Shown here: piece by piece, positions 51,390 to 62,596 of the stretch
Layout of the letters: the number at the start of each line of letters is the position of its first letter
Position numbering within the stretch: position 1 is the stretch's first letter
From: Burkholderiaceae bacterium
GTDB lineage: Bacteria; Pseudomonadota; Gammaproteobacteria; Burkholderiales; Burkholderiaceae_B
Direction of reading: 5' to 3'
NCBI GenBank assembly: GCA_004322135.1
Contig: SCSG01000013.1
Location: 62,001-126,000 of the forward strand
DNA: 64,000 nt
Notes under the pieces: generated by a model
What the model was told of the DNA's origin: nothing
The model's input: the letters and a program-made list of their open reading frames with translations, nothing else
Database searches by the model: none
Made by a program: the position numbers and the translations under genes

Positions 51390-51804
51390 GGTCTTCTCCC
51401 ACGGTGCGTTATCGCCAAATGCACCCCAAGCGACGTGGGGCGCTGGACCTGCGGAGTACTCCGATTGATGCGGGAAATGCTGCGATCGAGCATCTCCGGA
51501 AAATGGCTGCCGCATGGCGTTCCGGTCGATGGATCGGCTGTGTAAAAAGTCACAGCCATAAAGGGAAGCAAGAAATACGGCACTACCTGCTGCGCCCCAT
51601 CAGCCCGCCTCAGCAGGAGCGCAATGCATTTATCAAATTACTATTCTCTTTCGATTGTCCGCGAGGCTGGAAAACCGGAACCTTCCACCATAAAACCGGG
51701 GACACGCCCGAACTCCTGCCCGTCCCCGGTTACCAGTATCAGCCGGGCTTTTGCAGACCAGCGCCTGATCGTCTCATTACCAATGGTGTTTACACGTCTG
51801 GACG

Positions 51805-53211
51805 CTAACCGGCCAGATGGGCGGCGATCTCCTCCAGCGTCTTGCCCTTCGTTTCGTACATCAAAGCCACCGCTGCCACCCCGCCAATAAGCAAGATAAT
51901 GCCCAGGACCAAGAAGGAGTCAAAGGTGGACCCGTTTGCCGCAATCACTACACCAAGCACCGACGGCGCGATAATGCCGCCAATTCGTTGCCAGGCCGTC
52001 GCGATCCCCGAGCCGGTTGCCCGGAATTGTGTCGGATACAGCTCACAGATGTACGTGAACATACACCCCGCAACGCCGCCTGTACCGAAGAATGCTGTCA
52101 GCATGCCAAAAAGCAAAATGCCTGAGGAGGTCGTCTGGAACCCCCAAGCGATCATGCTAATGCCACCCAGGAAGAAGCAGGTGGAAGTGGTGCGCCGGCG
52201 GCCCAGATAATCCATGCACCACCCGCACAGGAAGTCACCGACAGCCCCCGCGCCGACGATCGCCGCCGTGTAGGCAAAGCTGTGTACGGCGGTGAAACCC
52301 ATGCGAATCAGGATGGAAGGCAACCACGCCACCAAACCAAAGAATGCCATCGCCCAGGTAATGCTCATGATCCACACACCCAGTGTGCGAGGTAAATACC
52401 TGCCACGTAGAATATCCCGAAGCCCAGTTTCGACGATTACCTCTTTCACCAGGGACGAATTCGCGACCGTATCGGGATCGACACTGCTGAACCGCCGCAC
52501 AATGGCTTCGGCCTCGTCCACCTTGTCGCGGTGAACGAGGAAGCGGATTGATTCTGGAAGATACGCGAAGGCGACGATAAAAATTAATGCCGGGATGGCC
52601 GCCACGACAAACATGCCGCGCCAGGTGAAAGCCGGAATAACGAGAATCGCAACCAATGCAGCCAAAAGCCCTGCGAACTGCCAAAGGCTGATGGTTCCCG
52701 CCGCCAGTACACCGCGATGGCGTACTGGAACAAATTCCAGCAGATAAGTCAGAACCAGCGGGACCTCTGCGCCGAGGCCAATACCTTGCAAAAGGCGCAA
52801 TACCACGATTGACTCGTAACTCCAGGCAAAAGCAGCGATCAAGGTAAATATTGCATAACTTGTGACGCAGTACAGCATGGCCTTCTTGCGACCTACACGA
52901 TCGGCGACATACGTTATGGTGACCGCCCCCACCGTCATGCCAAGAAAGACACTCGAAGCGAAGAAGCCCGCTTGCGACGCGGTTAACTTAAATGTCGCAA
53001 TGATTCCAGGCAGCACAACGCCGACCATCAAAATATCGAACCCATCGGTCAAATGGACCAGGTTAAGAACGACATAGAGCCAGGAGTGCCGCTTCGTGAA
53101 AGCCGAACGATCAAGGCTCGCAAAAAGCCTCGCCTCGCGGGCACTTGCAGCCGTCGTTTCGCTGACACCGGACTGATCGGAAATAGTCGTGGCTGTAGGT
53201 GATGATTTCAT
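51805..53211 (-). CDS. MFS transporter (AAHS/sugar-porter-like)
   Basis: LTDGFDILMVGVVLPGI; YVADRVGRKKAMLYC; RLLQGIGLGAEVPLVLTYLLEFVPVRHRG. Confidence 0.88.
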   Translation of the reverse strand: MKSSPTATTISDQSGVSETTAASAREARLFASLDRSAFTKRHSWLYVVLNLVHLTDGFDILMVGVVLPGIIATFKLTASQAGFFASSVFLGMTVGAVTITYVADRVGRKKAMLYCVTSYAIFTLIAAFAWSYESIVVLRLLQGIGLGAEVPLVLTYLLEFVPVRHRGVLAAGTISLWQFAGLLAALVAILVIPAFTWRGMFVVAAIPALIFIVAFAYLPESIRFLVHRDKVDEAEAIVRRFSSVDPDTVANSSLVKEVIVETGLRDILRGRYLPRTLGVWIMSITWAMAFFGLVAWLPSILIRMGFTAVHSFAYTAAIVGAGAVGDFLCGWCMDYLGRRRTTSTCFFLGGISMIAWGFQTTSSGILLFGMLTAFFGTGGVAGCMFTYICELYPTQFRATGSGIATAWQRIGGIIAPSVLGVVIAANGSTFDSFLVLGIILLIGGVAAVALMYETKGKTLEEIAAHLAG

Positions 53212-53729
53212 GATTTCCCCGCCAGAGTGGCCTCGCTGCATTGCCGCAAAAAGACCGGCAGGTCGGTGGTTGGCGGCTTACGCGAGTCTTCGTAATACAT
53301 CTGGGCAATGTAGCCGCGGTGATAGCTGCCGTGGATGACAACATGCATCAGGATGGCGCCGCGCGTCATGACGCCGTCGCCACCGTCAATGAAGTCGAAA
53401 TGTACCGGTTCCTCGAGGCTTTGATCGGTTTGTGTCGAACACCAGTCAATCCACCACTGACTCGCCGCACGCTGTGCTGCCTGTAGCGTCGGCAGGTCGC
53501 GGTAGATCATGGCATCGCGCGCCTTGAAGCCATGGTCGCGGCCTTCGATGTGCGCTTGCCAAACCAGGTCAATCAGCAGGTTGTGATTGAGCGTGCCCAG
53601 AATGGACTTGAACCGGGTCGGGTGCGGTTTCTCCAGCTCACCCGCCGGCAGTGCCGCAACGGACTCATAAAGAACCTTTTCCCCCCAGGCACGATACTGC
53701 GCAAGCATCTTAGCGGTGGCAACATCCAT
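53208..53729 (-). CDS. DinB family protein
   Basis: MLAQYRAWGEKVLYESVAALPAGEL; GTLNHNLLIDLVWQAHIEG; VVIHGSYHRGYIAQM conserved His residues. Confidence 0.88.
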   Translation of the reverse strand: MDVATAKMLAQYRAWGEKVLYESVAALPAGELEKPHPTRFKSILGTLNHNLLIDLVWQAHIEGRDHGFKARDAMIYRDLPTLQAAQRAASQWWIDWCSTQTDQSLEEPVHFDFIDGGDGVMTRGAILMHVVIHGSYHRGYIAQMYYEDSRKPPTTDLPVFLRQCSEATLAGKS

Positions 53730-53855
53730 GGCGACATCCTCCAGGCTCGGATTTGCCCGAACCAGAATGAAATGATCCCCATCAATCCTAACGATTCTAC
53801 GACCCAGTCTCGTGATTATGCAACTACTGTCGCGCACAAAGGCAGCTGAAGCTGC

Positions 53856-54302
53856 CTAGTGGTAACCAATACCCAACACGCAATCGCGCAGCAAATCTTC
53901 TTCATACTCAACCTCTTCCAAGAGCGCTCGCAATACGTCGCTGGCATAAAGCAAACCTATCGGTCTTGATTGACTATCGCTAACCGGAATCTGCCTTAAC
54001 ACCCTCTTTTTCATGACGTCCCAGATGCCTTGCAATTGATCTTCCGGGCTGCACTTTATGATGTCTCGCGTCATGATATCGGCAATGGCCGTGACACAAC
54101 TACATCCTGTGCAGTGGCTGATTTGCTTGACGATATCAGCTTTGGTCAGCACGCCCACCATCAGGCCTTCGGAATCACAGGCAATGACGAGATTGGTATT
54201 AGGAGCACTCAGAATCTTTGCGGCTTCCAGCACTGGAGCGACCACATCAAGGTTCACGAGCTGTTTACGGGCGATAGGCAGCATGGTGGCAACCAGCGTC
54301 AT
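53856..54302 (-). CDS. CBS domain-containing protein
   Basis: Two CBS motifs: NLVIACDSEGLMVGVLTKADIV and RQIPVSDSQSRPIGLLYASDVLRAL. Confidence 0.88.
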   Translation of the reverse strand: MTLVATMLPIARKQLVNLDVVAPVLEAAKILSAPNTNLVIACDSEGLMVGVLTKADIVKQISHCTGCSCVTAIADIMTRDIIKCSPEDQLQGIWDVMKKRVLRQIPVSDSQSRPIGLLYASDVLRALLEEVEYEEDLLRDCVLGIGYH

Positions 54303-54800
54303 AATTTCTATCTCAACAGTTATTGAAAGAGGGCCCAGGAGGGCCGACACGGCAGGGTTTCAATCAGCTCCCAGGCATATCTTGATGCCTGCAAAAAATC
54401 CATGCCGGTGGGTCCCCCGAGAAAAGCGGGTTCATTTGCCACACCCGCCATTTATCCTGTGGGGGAGCCTTTCGCCGCGGGTACAAATGCGTCAGCCTTA
54501 TGCCCAACGCGACATCGGCAGAGCGATACGATTGAGTCTGATCGCACGATACGGTACTTGCATCGAGGGTAATCGGTACTTGCGACAGGCCCTTCGCAAT
54601 AGCTCGATAGAGATGGCACACCCGCAGCCGACGCGGCCGAAACCAGGCTTTGCAATATGCAAATTCCAGTAGACACGTCAACAGCCGTCAGCGTATGGTG
54701 AAAAATTCAGTAGCCACCAACTGTGATACTGCCAGGGTTTTCAAAGCCAGCTGGCAGCCGCCCGATCAAGCCGCATCGCACTTTTTACGAATGGCAGGCC

Positions 54801-54956
54801 ATGGAAGAAGAATCAACCGACACGCCCACACCCGAAGCTACGCCTGCCGCTGCGCCGGGCGCGGCAGCCCGCGAACACGCAACGCCTGAGGGTGATGGCC
54901 TTGACCCGACGCGCTACGGCGATTGGGAAAAAAACGGGCGCTGCATTGATTTCTGA
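54801..54956 (+). CDS. DUF1674 / SDHAF4-like succinate dehydrogenase assembly factor
   Basis: C-terminal DPTRYGDWEKNGRCIDF signature; adjacent to sdhC. Confidence 0.82.
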   Translation: MEEESTDTPTPEATPAAAPGAAAREHATPEGDGLDPTRYGDWEKNGRCIDF

Positions 54957-55085
54957 AATTGATACCTACACCCGTTGTTGTACGAAAGTCGTTGTGCGAA
55001 GGATAAGCTTCCCGACGTAATGCACCTGCCCATAGCATTGCGCCTTTGAAGCCGTGTTGCGTGGGCAGCCACCGGGAGCCCGGAC

Positions 55086-55505
55086 ATGTCCAATATGCGG
55101 CCGCTATCACCACATCTCAGCGTCTACCGTTGGCGCGTCAACATGTTGCAGTCCACGCTGCATCGGCTTACCGGCCTATTCTTGTGTCTGGGGGCCTTGT
55201 TGCTAGCGTGGGGCTTGATCGCTGCAGCATCGGGAGAATGGGCCTGGCGCGTGTTTGCCGGATTTTGCAATAGCTGGCTCGGCGTATTGCTGCTGATCTT
55301 GTGGACGTGGTCGCTGCTGTTTCACCTGTGCAATGGCATCCAGCATCTGGTTCGCGATATGGGCAAGAACTTCGGCCCGCCGATGCGCGATCGCACACAT
55401 GAGCCTGTCTACTGGTCCACCGGCTGGATGGCCATCGGTATTAGTGTGCTGTTGACCATACTGGTGTGGCTCGTCTTGGCGTTGCAAGTCGGAGGTTCCC
55501 TATGA
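55086..55505 (+). CDS. sdhC: Succinate dehydrogenase cytochrome b556 subunit
   Basis: RPLSPHLSVYRWRVNMLQSTLHRLTGLFLCLG; SLLFHLCNGIQHLVRDMG heme-ligand region. Confidence 0.9.
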   Translation: MSNMRPLSPHLSVYRWRVNMLQSTLHRLTGLFLCLGALLLAWGLIAAASGEWAWRVFAGFCNSWLGVLLLILWTWSLLFHLCNGIQHLVRDMGKNFGPPMRDRTHEPVYWSTGWMAIGISVLLTILVWLVLALQVGGSL

Positions 55506-55740
55506 GTGCCTATCCAGGACAAGATTCGCTTCGCACGCCGCTCAAGGTTGCACGCCGTTTCGGTTCCTCCAAGTCGGGCGTGCATCATTGGTGGTTGCAA
55601 CGACTCACCGCCATTGCGCTGACTCCACTTTCGATCTGGCTTCTGTTCTTCTTGGGAGCCCTGATGCACGTCGACTACCAAACGGTGCTGACGTCAATTG
55701 CGCAACCCGTGCACGCGATCTTGCACACGCTGTATACCCA
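55502..55740 (+). pseudogene. sdhD: 5' fragment of sdhD (truncated)
   Basis: MSAYPGQDSLRTPLKVARRFGSSKSGVHHWWLQRLTAIALTPLSIWLLFFLGALMHVDYQTVLTSIAQPVHAIL, then non-Sdh sequence. Confidence 0.8.
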
Positions 55741-56270
55741 GGCACTTCGGCAGTATTCAAAACGTCAAACAACTCCGCAAGTCTGGCCCCGGTGTCACGC
55801 CCATCAGGTCGCGTAGCCTCGATGAGATTGCGGAACTGCCCGTCAGCGCCAAAGATGCCGGTATCGTCGGCAAACAGGCAAAACAGCAAACGGGTAAGAA
55901 GCACTTCAAGATTACGCCCCTTGAAGTTAGCACGCAAAAGGGCTTCATGGAAACGCGAAACGACGTAGGCAGCTTGCCGATTAATGGGGGATTCTTCGAC
56001 GATCTCGGGGGCGTTCTCTTCCACCAAAAAATTAAACCACCCAGCGCGCCTGGCCAGGTCTTTCAATGAGCACTCGCTGTGCTGATCCGTTTTGAGATCA
56101 TAAAGACGGAAACGGGCGAAGTCGCTGGTCACGATATAGCGCGGGCGCTCCGCCTCAGGTAAGGCCACAAAATACTCGGCCGCCTGGTTAAAGGCGGCAT
56201 CTAAATTTTTGCCCCGACTTTTATGCTCTACGATCAACAGCCCTGGGATGTCCGAAGGCGCTTCCAGGCG
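55740..56270 (-). pseudogene. Internal fragment of an MmeI-like type IIG restriction-modification enzyme
   Basis: PGLLIVEHKSRGKNLDAAFNQAAEYFVALPEAERPRYIVTSDFARFRLYDL...LLTRLLFCLFADDTGIF...LAELFDVLNTAE, truncated at both ends. Confidence 0.75.
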
Positions 56271-56462
56271 TCTTTTAGGCTACCGGCGAGCCATCCCGAA
56301 ACCGCTAAAATGCCGTAAGGCACCATGGCTTCACAAGGCCACTATGTTAAAATACAAGACGTTAAGAAGTAGCTGTTCACACATCGAAAATATCAGGCAA
56401 CACTCCAGCGATTGCGCTTCAGAGCTACATTGATCCAGAAGTATTTGAAAGGATTAAACCCA

Positions 56463-56681
56463 ATGGCTATTGATCTTCCCGATGTGTATTTTGGTTCGCC
56501 GTCAGAAGAACCTGCTGACTGGCGCAATTTTGACGATCCCGATCCAGACGATGAAGAACTGGAAGTAACCGATCCGCTTGTTGTTGCGGTTTTGGGCTTT
56601 GATCCGAAAGAGTTTTCCAAAGAAACAGCAGATGACGTTTCACATGAAGCCGGCGCCACCAAGTCAAAGTCTATTGAGTAG
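56463..56681 (+). CDS. Small acidic hypothetical protein
   Basis: MAIDLPDVYFGSPSEEPADWRNFDDPDPDDEELEVTDPLVVAVLGFDPKEFSKE; 72 aa. Confidence 0.5.
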   Translation: MAIDLPDVYFGSPSEEPADWRNFDDPDPDDEELEVTDPLVVAVLGFDPKEFSKETADDVSHEAGATKSKSIE

Positions 56682-56829
56682 TGTGGCCTGCTCTTTCATG
56701 GCGGCCTGCAAATCCTTAAGGGACTGACGCCGTTTTGTCTCGCGGGCGAAGGCTCCGGTACGCCCTGAAGGATCCAACAAAAAGGCCCCCGCAAGGAGGC
56801 CATTTTGATTTTAAAAGAAAAATACGTTC

Positions 56830-56922
56830 TGGCGGAGACAGAGGGATTCGAACCCTCGATGCGGGTATAAGCCGCATGCTCCCTTAGCAGGGGAGTACCT
56901 TCAACCACTCGGCCATGTCTCC
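56830..56922 (-). tRNA. tRNA-Ser(GCT)
   Basis: GGAGACATGGCCGAGTGG..., anticodon loop CTGCTAA, long variable arm, GGTTCGAATCC T-arm, encoded CCA. Confidence 0.95.
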
Positions 56923-56982
56923 GGATTAGTCCGCTATTCTAGCATAGGGAAATCGTATGCCCGAAAGCGTGCAAGCAACCGT

Positions 56983-58245
56983 TCAGCCCTGGCTTTTGTC
57001 CTGATCCAGGCCAAAGGCCTTGTGCAAAGCGCGCACTGCCAACTCCATGTACTTGTCATTGATCACGACTGATGTCTTGATTTCGCTGGTGCTGATCATC
57101 TGAATATTGATGCCCTCTTCGCTCAACGTGCGAAACATCAGGCTGGCCACACCCACATGGTTGCGCATGCCGATGCCAACAATGGACACCTTGCATACCT
57201 TTTCGTCCACGACAACTTCGCGCGCGCCAACGGCGGGCAATATCTGGCCATTGAGCAGCGCCTGAGTGCGAACCAGATCATTGCGATTGACGGTGAAGGA
57301 AAAGTCGGTCGTGCCTCGAATGGACTGGTTCTGCACAATCATGTCAATGTCAATGTTCGCGGCCGCCACCGGACCGAGAATTGAATAGGCAACGCCTGGT
57401 TTGTCCGGCACCGCCACCAGCGTGATCTTCGATTCGTCACGGCTGAAGGCAATGCCCGAAACGACGGCAGATTCCATTTTTTGATCTTCCTCGAAAGTGA
57501 TTAATGTGCCCGAAGCCATTTCTTCTTCAAGTGGCACCAGCGGGTCGGTCAGCGACGACAACACACGCACCGGCACATGATATTTTCCGGCAAACTCGAC
57601 GGAACGGATCTGCAGCACCTTGGAGCCCAGCGAGGCCATTTCAAGCATTTCTTCGAACGACACCACCGACATGCGGCGCGCCTCGGGCACGACACGCGGG
57701 TCAGTGGTGTAAACCCCATCAACGTCCGTGTAAATGAGACATTCGTCCGCCTTCAAAGAGGCCGCCACGGCAACCGCTGAAGTGTCCGAGCCACCACGGC
57801 CCAGTGTCGTAATATTGCCGCCATCGTCTATGCCCTGAAAGCCAGTGACAATAACCACGCGCCCCACTTCCAGGTCAGCGCGAATACGCGTGTCGTCAAT
57901 GGATTTGATGCGCGCCTTGGTATAGGCTGAATCGGTCGTAACAGGTACCTGCCATCCGGCATAGCTGCGCGCCGGAACACCTTGTGCCAGCAGTGCCATG
58001 GCCAGCAACGCGCTGCTCGCCTGTTCACCCGTCGCGGCCAGCATGTCCTGCTCGCGCACATCGGGCTGCCGGCTGATTTCTTTGGCCAGGGCCAGAAGAC
58101 GATTGGTTTCGCCCGACATGGCGGACGGGACAACCACGACCTGGTGGCCAGCCGCGTGCCACTTGGCAACACGGCGCGCGACGTTCTGAATGCGCTCTAC
58201 CGAGCCCATCGACGTACCACCATATTTGTGAACAATCAGGGACAT
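56983..58245 (-). CDS. lysC: Aspartate kinase
   Basis: MSLIVHKYGGTSMGSVERIQNVA; TLGRGGSDTSAVAVAASLKADECLIYTDVDGVYTTDPR; two ACT domains. Confidence 0.96.
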   Translation of the reverse strand: MSLIVHKYGGTSMGSVERIQNVARRVAKWHAAGHQVVVVPSAMSGETNRLLALAKEISRQPDVREQDMLAATGEQASSALLAMALLAQGVPARSYAGWQVPVTTDSAYTKARIKSIDDTRIRADLEVGRVVIVTGFQGIDDGGNITTLGRGGSDTSAVAVAASLKADECLIYTDVDGVYTTDPRVVPEARRMSVVSFEEMLEMASLGSKVLQIRSVEFAGKYHVPVRVLSSLTDPLVPLEEEMASGTLITFEEDQKMESAVVSGIAFSRDESKITLVAVPDKPGVAYSILGPVAAANIDIDMIVQNQSIRGTTDFSFTVNRNDLVRTQALLNGQILPAVGAREVVVDEKVCKVSIVGIGMRNHVGVASLMFRTLSEEGINIQMISTSEIKTSVVINDKYMELAVRALHKAFGLDQDKSQG

Positions 58246-58445
58246 CTTTTACTCTGAATTAGAAAGCCTGCCGCGCCAAGGTGCCATTACATGGCCGCCC
58301 CACACGTTGGCGTAGCGCGTCATACGAGTGCTTACGCCGCAAACACCGCACTAAAACCGGCACGAAAAAGCCACTCAACAGTCTGGCAGACAAAAACGTA
58401 GTATTTTAGCTGTTTTCAGCCATGCCGTTTTGGTTTGGCAGCGGA

Positions 58446-59513
58446 TCAGGCCATTTGGCCGCTCGACGGCTCGTCGTCCAACAGCACCCTGCCCCTTACA
58501 CAGCAAATAAACACCGTACCGTGCCGGACGCGCATCTGGCGATCATGTCCCAGGGCATGCAGGCCGCGCATCTGGCGCATGAGATCGCTTAATCTTGCCT
58601 CGCTGGGCATGCGCAGCCCGGCCAGGGACAACCAGTGGCGCAACACCAAAGCCTGACGCGCCGCCGACAGCGTACGCCAGCGCACCAACGAGAAACTGCG
58701 CGCATCGGGTGCCGGCTCCAGCAACTGAAAATCCTGCGCTGCGACCTCGTCCAGGACCTGCGCTGCTTCAGCGCTCAGGCGCGCATGGCGCGCAAGGTTA
58801 CCGCGCCATGCCGGCCAACGGGCATCCAACTCGGGCACAAGCCGCTCGCGCACTGCCGCGCGCGTGTACTTATCGTCGACGTTGGTGGGGTCCTGCACGG
58901 CCTGCCAGCCAGTCTGCACGCGAAATTTTTCTGCCTGAGCAAGAATGACGGCGCGATCAACATCCAGCCATGGACGCAAGTAAACCAGTCCGTCGCGACG
59001 TGTCTCCGACGCCATGGCTCCCATGCCGGTTGGGCCAGCGCCACGGAGCAGGCGCAACAAAACGGTTTCAGCCTGATCATTGCGGTGATGCGCCAGCAAA
59101 ATATGTGTTGCGCCCGTCGCGCCCGCCAGTTGGACGAACCCGCGATAACGCGCCGCACGCGCGGCAGCTTCAATCCCGTCGCCCGTGGACATGCCGACCT
59201 TAACCTGAAGGCAGTGGCACGGCACGCCCAACATCCGCGCCAGATCCTGCACGTGTGCCTGCCACTGCGCCGCCACCGGCTGCAACCCGTGATGGATGTG
59301 AAAGAAAGAAAGCGGTATGCGATTTTGCCTGGCGTACATGGCCGCATGTACAGCCATCATGGCCGAATCGGGGCCGCCACTAAGGGCTACGGCCAGGGCG
59401 GCGGGAGATGTGGCCAGCAACGCCACAGAACGGGCAATGGCCTGGGTCAAGTCAGCTGACCCAAACGCCGCGTCCGGAAGACCGTTAAGCACGAACCTCC
59501 TGAAAGCTGCCAT
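58446..59513 (-). CDS. tilS: tRNA(Ile)-lysidine synthase
   Basis: [21 protein letters not shown]-loop; [21 protein letters not shown]. Confidence 0.93.
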   Translation of the reverse strand: MAAFRRFVLNGLPDAAFGSADLTQAIARSVALLATSPAALAVALSGGPDSAMMAVHAAMYARQNRIPLSFFHIHHGLQPVAAQWQAHVQDLARMLGVPCHCLQVKVGMSTGDGIEAAARAARYRGFVQLAGATGATHILLAHHRNDQAETVLLRLLRGAGPTGMGAMASETRRDGLVYLRPWLDVDRAVILAQAEKFRVQTGWQAVQDPTNVDDKYTRAAVRERLVPELDARWPAWRGNLARHARLSAEAAQVLDEVAAQDFQLLEPAPDARSFSLVRWRTLSAARQALVLRHWLSLAGLRMPSEARLSDLMRQMRGLHALGHDRQMRVRHGTVFICCVRGRVLLDDEPSSGQMA

Positions 59514-60450
59514 AAGACATCAGGCGCTTCAGGCGCCGCTCAAGTAGCTGTTCGGTACTAAGGCCCGAGACCTGGCGCAACGCATCAGTCAGCGCGCGCC
59601 CAAGCTGCCGTGCCATGGTGACGGGATCGCGATGCGCGCCGCCCACGGGTTCGTTGACGATGCGGTCGATCAAATTCAGGGCTTTCAGGCGTGTTGCCGT
59701 AATCGCCAGCGCCTCAGCCGCCACGGGAGCCTTGTCGGCGCTGCGCCACAAAATGGAGGCGCAGCCTTCAGGGGAAATTACGGCATACGTGGAGTACTGC
59801 AACATCATGACGACGTCGCCCACGGCAATTGCCAGCGCACCGCCCGAGCCGCCCTCGCCGATAATTGTGGAAATAATGGGGACTTTCAGTTCGGCCATGG
59901 CATAAAGGTTATGACCAATCGCCTCGGACTGGCCACGCTCTTCGGCACCTACTCCCGGATAGGCACCTGGGGTATCCACAAACGTGAAGATCGGCATACC
60001 AAATTTCTCGGCCAGACGCATCAGGCGCAAGGCCTTGCGGTATCCCTCGGGGCGTGGCATGCCGAAATTGCGCATGGCACGCTCTTTGGTGTCGCGGCCC
60101 TTCTGATGGCCAATGATCATGCACGGGTTGCCATTGAAGCGGGCCATGCCGCCCACAATGGACAAATCGTCGGCATAAACACGATCACCGTGCAATTCGT
60201 GAAAGTCAGTGAAAATTTCCCGCACGTAATCCAGCGTATAGGGCCGCTGGGGATGGCGAGCCACCAGAGCGGTCTGCCATGGCGTGAGCTTGGCATAGAT
60301 GCTCTTGGCCAACGCCTGGCTCTTTTCCTGCAAGCGGCTTACCTCGTCGGAAATATCAACCGCCGAATCGGTCTGGACAAAGCGCAGTTGCTCTATCTTG
60401 TTTTCAAGTTCAGCCAACGGTTGTTCGAATTCCAGAAAGGTATTACGCAT
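59485..60450 (-). CDS. accA: Acetyl-CoA carboxylase carboxyltransferase subunit alpha
   Basis: [61 protein letters not shown]. Confidence 0.97.
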   Translation of the reverse strand: MRNTFLEFEQPLAELENKIEQLRFVQTDSAVDISDEVSRLQEKSQALAKSIYAKLTPWQTALVARHPQRPYTLDYVREIFTDFHELHGDRVYADDLSIVGGMARFNGNPCMIIGHQKGRDTKERAMRNFGMPRPEGYRKALRLMRLAEKFGMPIFTFVDTPGAYPGVGAEERGQSEAIGHNLYAMAELKVPIISTIIGEGGSGGALAIAVGDVVMMLQYSTYAVISPEGCASILWRSADKAPVAAEALAITATRLKALNLIDRIVNEPVGGAHRDPVTMARQLGRALTDALRQVSGLSTEQLLERRLKRLMSYGSFQEVRA

Positions 60451-60498
60451 AAGTGTGCTTGTTCGTTCCGAAAAATTGGGCTCAGGCAATAAGTGGCC

Positions 60499-61137
60499 CT
60501 AACTTGCCACGACATCCAGACTACGCCACAAATACCACGTTGCCACCGTACGCCAAGGTGCCCACGCTTGGGCAACCTCACGCGCCTCGAAGCGTGAAAC
60601 AGGCTCACCGCTGAAGTAGTGTAGCGAAATTGCCTTCAGCAAACTGGTGTCGTCCAGCGGCAGGACATCGGGGCGCCTGAGACTAAAAATGAGAAACATC
60701 TCGGCCGTCCAGCGGCCGATACCGCGAATGGCGCACAAATCGGCCACCACAGCTTCATCGTCCATATTTACCCACGCGGCGGGGCGAATCTTCTTTTCCG
60801 CAAAATGTGTGGCAAGGTCAAGTAGGTACTCCGACTTGCGTTTGGATAAGCCCGCTTCACGGAGCTCGTCGCCTGATACGCTCAAAACCTGTTTGGGTGT
60901 TGGCCTGCGGCCACATTTTTCCTTGAAGTGCCGCCACATAGTCTCGGCCGACACCACACTGGACTGCTGACCAATAATGGCGCGGGCCAGGGTCATGAAC
61001 GGGGTTGCTGATACTCGTAGAGCCTCAGTGGAATGCAGAGGAATGAGTTTCCTGAGAATGCGATCACGCCGCATGAGCTGAGCGGATGCCTCATCCCAAA
61101 AATCGGGCTTGTCGCCAGCGGTAATAATATCGGTCAT
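60499..61137 (-). CDS. DNA-3-methyladenine glycosylase II-like (HhH-GPD)
   Basis: LARAIIGQQSSVVSAETMWRHF; LCAIRGIGRWTAEMFLIFSLRRPDVLPLDD. Confidence 0.93.
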   Translation of the reverse strand: MTDIITAGDKPDFWDEASAQLMRRDRILRKLIPLHSTEALRVSATPFMTLARAIIGQQSSVVSAETMWRHFKEKCGRRPTPKQVLSVSGDELREAGLSKRKSEYLLDLATHFAEKKIRPAAWVNMDDEAVVADLCAIRGIGRWTAEMFLIFSLRRPDVLPLDDTSLLKAISLHYFSGEPVSRFEAREVAQAWAPWRTVATWYLWRSLDVVAS

Positions 61138-61147
61138 GCTCAATCCC

Positions 61148-62596
61148 TTATGCCCGGCGCCATTGAGTGGTGCCACCAGGTTTGTCTTCGAGCTCAATGC
61201 CGGCATCGCGCAATTGGGCGCGGATGTGGTCTGCTTCGGTAAAGTTCCTGGTCCTTTTGGCTTCCAGCCGCGCCTGGATCAATGCCAGAATGCGTTCTTC
61301 GGGCAGTTCTTGCACTTGTGCATCATGTCCCAGGTAGCGTGTGGACGATTTCAGGTAGAGGCCCGGCCCGGTCTGCAGCAGTCCTATCGTACCGCCCAGA
61401 GCCTTGAGCAGGCCAGATGTTTTGGCCGACGACGTGCGATTGGCCTGTGAAGAAAGGTCAAACAGCACCGCTACGGCCTCAGGCGTGTTGAAGTCATCGT
61501 CCATGGCGTCGCGGAAACGCTGGGCGTCAGGCGAAGCCCAGTCAATGTCCACGGGGGCTGCCGGCACGTTGTGCAGGGTATGGTAGAGGCGATCCAGGGC
61601 GTTCTGCGCATCGCGCAGGTTGTCCGGAGTGTAGTTCTGGATACTGCGGTAGTGATTGCGCACAATGAAAAACCGCAACATCTCAGCTTCGCGTGGATTG
61701 GCTTCGTAGTCGGCTACGGTATCGGACAACGACGACGCCACCGACACCGTATCGCGTATGGTGCGGAAGTTGCCCAGCGACTTGGACATCTTTTCGGCAT
61801 CAACCATTAATGGACCGCAATGCATCCAGATATTGGCCAGTTTGCCGCCAAACGCCCCCTCGGTCTGCGCAATCTCGTTTTCATGATGCGGAAACTTGAG
61901 GTCGGGGCCGCCACCATGGATATCCAGGGGCAAACCAAGCAACGACCGACTCATCGCCGAGCATTCAATATGCCAGCCGGGGCGGCCCACCCCGTATGGG
62001 GACTCCCATTTGGACTCGGGCGGTTCGTCGGCCTTGGCCGATTTCCACAGGACAAAATCCAGCGGATCGCGCTTGCCGGAAGCCACAGCAACACGTTCGC
62101 CCGCGCGCAAGTCATCCAACGACTTCCCCGACAGCTTGCCGTACCCCTTGAAACCGCGCACGGAGTAATTGACATCGCCGTCGTCTGACTGGTAGGCCAG
62201 GCCATTGGCCTCCAGGCGCTTGATGATACTGACCATCTCGGGAACGTGCTGGGTCGCCCGCGGCTCGAAGTCGGGTGGCTCGACGCTTAACGCACGCTCG
62301 TCGGCGTGCATGGCATCGATGAAAAACGACGTGACCTCGCCGATTTTACGGCCCGACTGAACCGCCCGACGAATGATCTTGTCGTCAATGTCGGTAATAT
62401 TGCGCACGTACCGAACGCGGTAGCCCGAAGCCAACAGCCAGCGCCGCACCACGTCAAAGCCTACCAGCATGCGTGCATGGCCAAGATGGCAAAAATCGTA
62501 GACCGTCATCCCACACACATACATGCGCACGTGCCCCGGCTCTGTTGGCGTGAACAGCTCTTTGGTACGAGACAAGGTGTTATAAATATGCAGCAT
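61148..62596 (-). CDS. cysS: Cysteinyl-tRNA synthetase
   Basis: [39 protein letters not shown]. Confidence 0.97.
   Translation of the reverse strand: MLHIYNTLSRTKELFTPTEPGHVRMYVCGMTVYDFCHLGHARMLVGFDVVRRWLLASGYRVRYVRNITDIDDKIIRRAVQSGRKIGEVTSFFIDAMHADERALSVEPPDFEPRATQHVPEMVSIIKRLEANGLAYQSDDGDVNYSVRGFKGYGKLSGKSLDDLRAGERVAVASGKRDPLDFVLWKSAKADEPPESKWESPYGVGRPGWHIECSAMSRSLLGLPLDIHGGGPDLKFPHHENEIAQTEGAFGGKLANIWMHCGPLMVDAEKMSKSLGNFRTIRDTVSVASSLSDTVADYEANPREAEMLRFFIVRNHYRSIQNYTPDNLRDAQNALDRLYHTLHNVPAAPVDIDWASPDAQRFRDAMDDDFNTPEAVAVLFDLSSQANRTSSAKTSGLLKALGGTIGLLQTGPGLYLKSSTRYLGHDAQVQELPEERILALIQARLEAKRTRNFTEADHIRAQLRDAGIELEDKPGGTTQWRRA

Noticed and set aside
51390-51804. Short ORFs between the FAD oxidoreductase and MFS genes
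   Set aside because: No start/RBS or homology support; composition does not resemble coding sequence.
58635-59459. 274-aa ORF antisense to tilS
   Set aside because: Shadow ORF; the minus-strand TilS frame is clearly the real gene.
59632-60492. 286-aa ORF antisense to accA
   Set aside because: Fully antisense to a conserved essential gene; no motifs.
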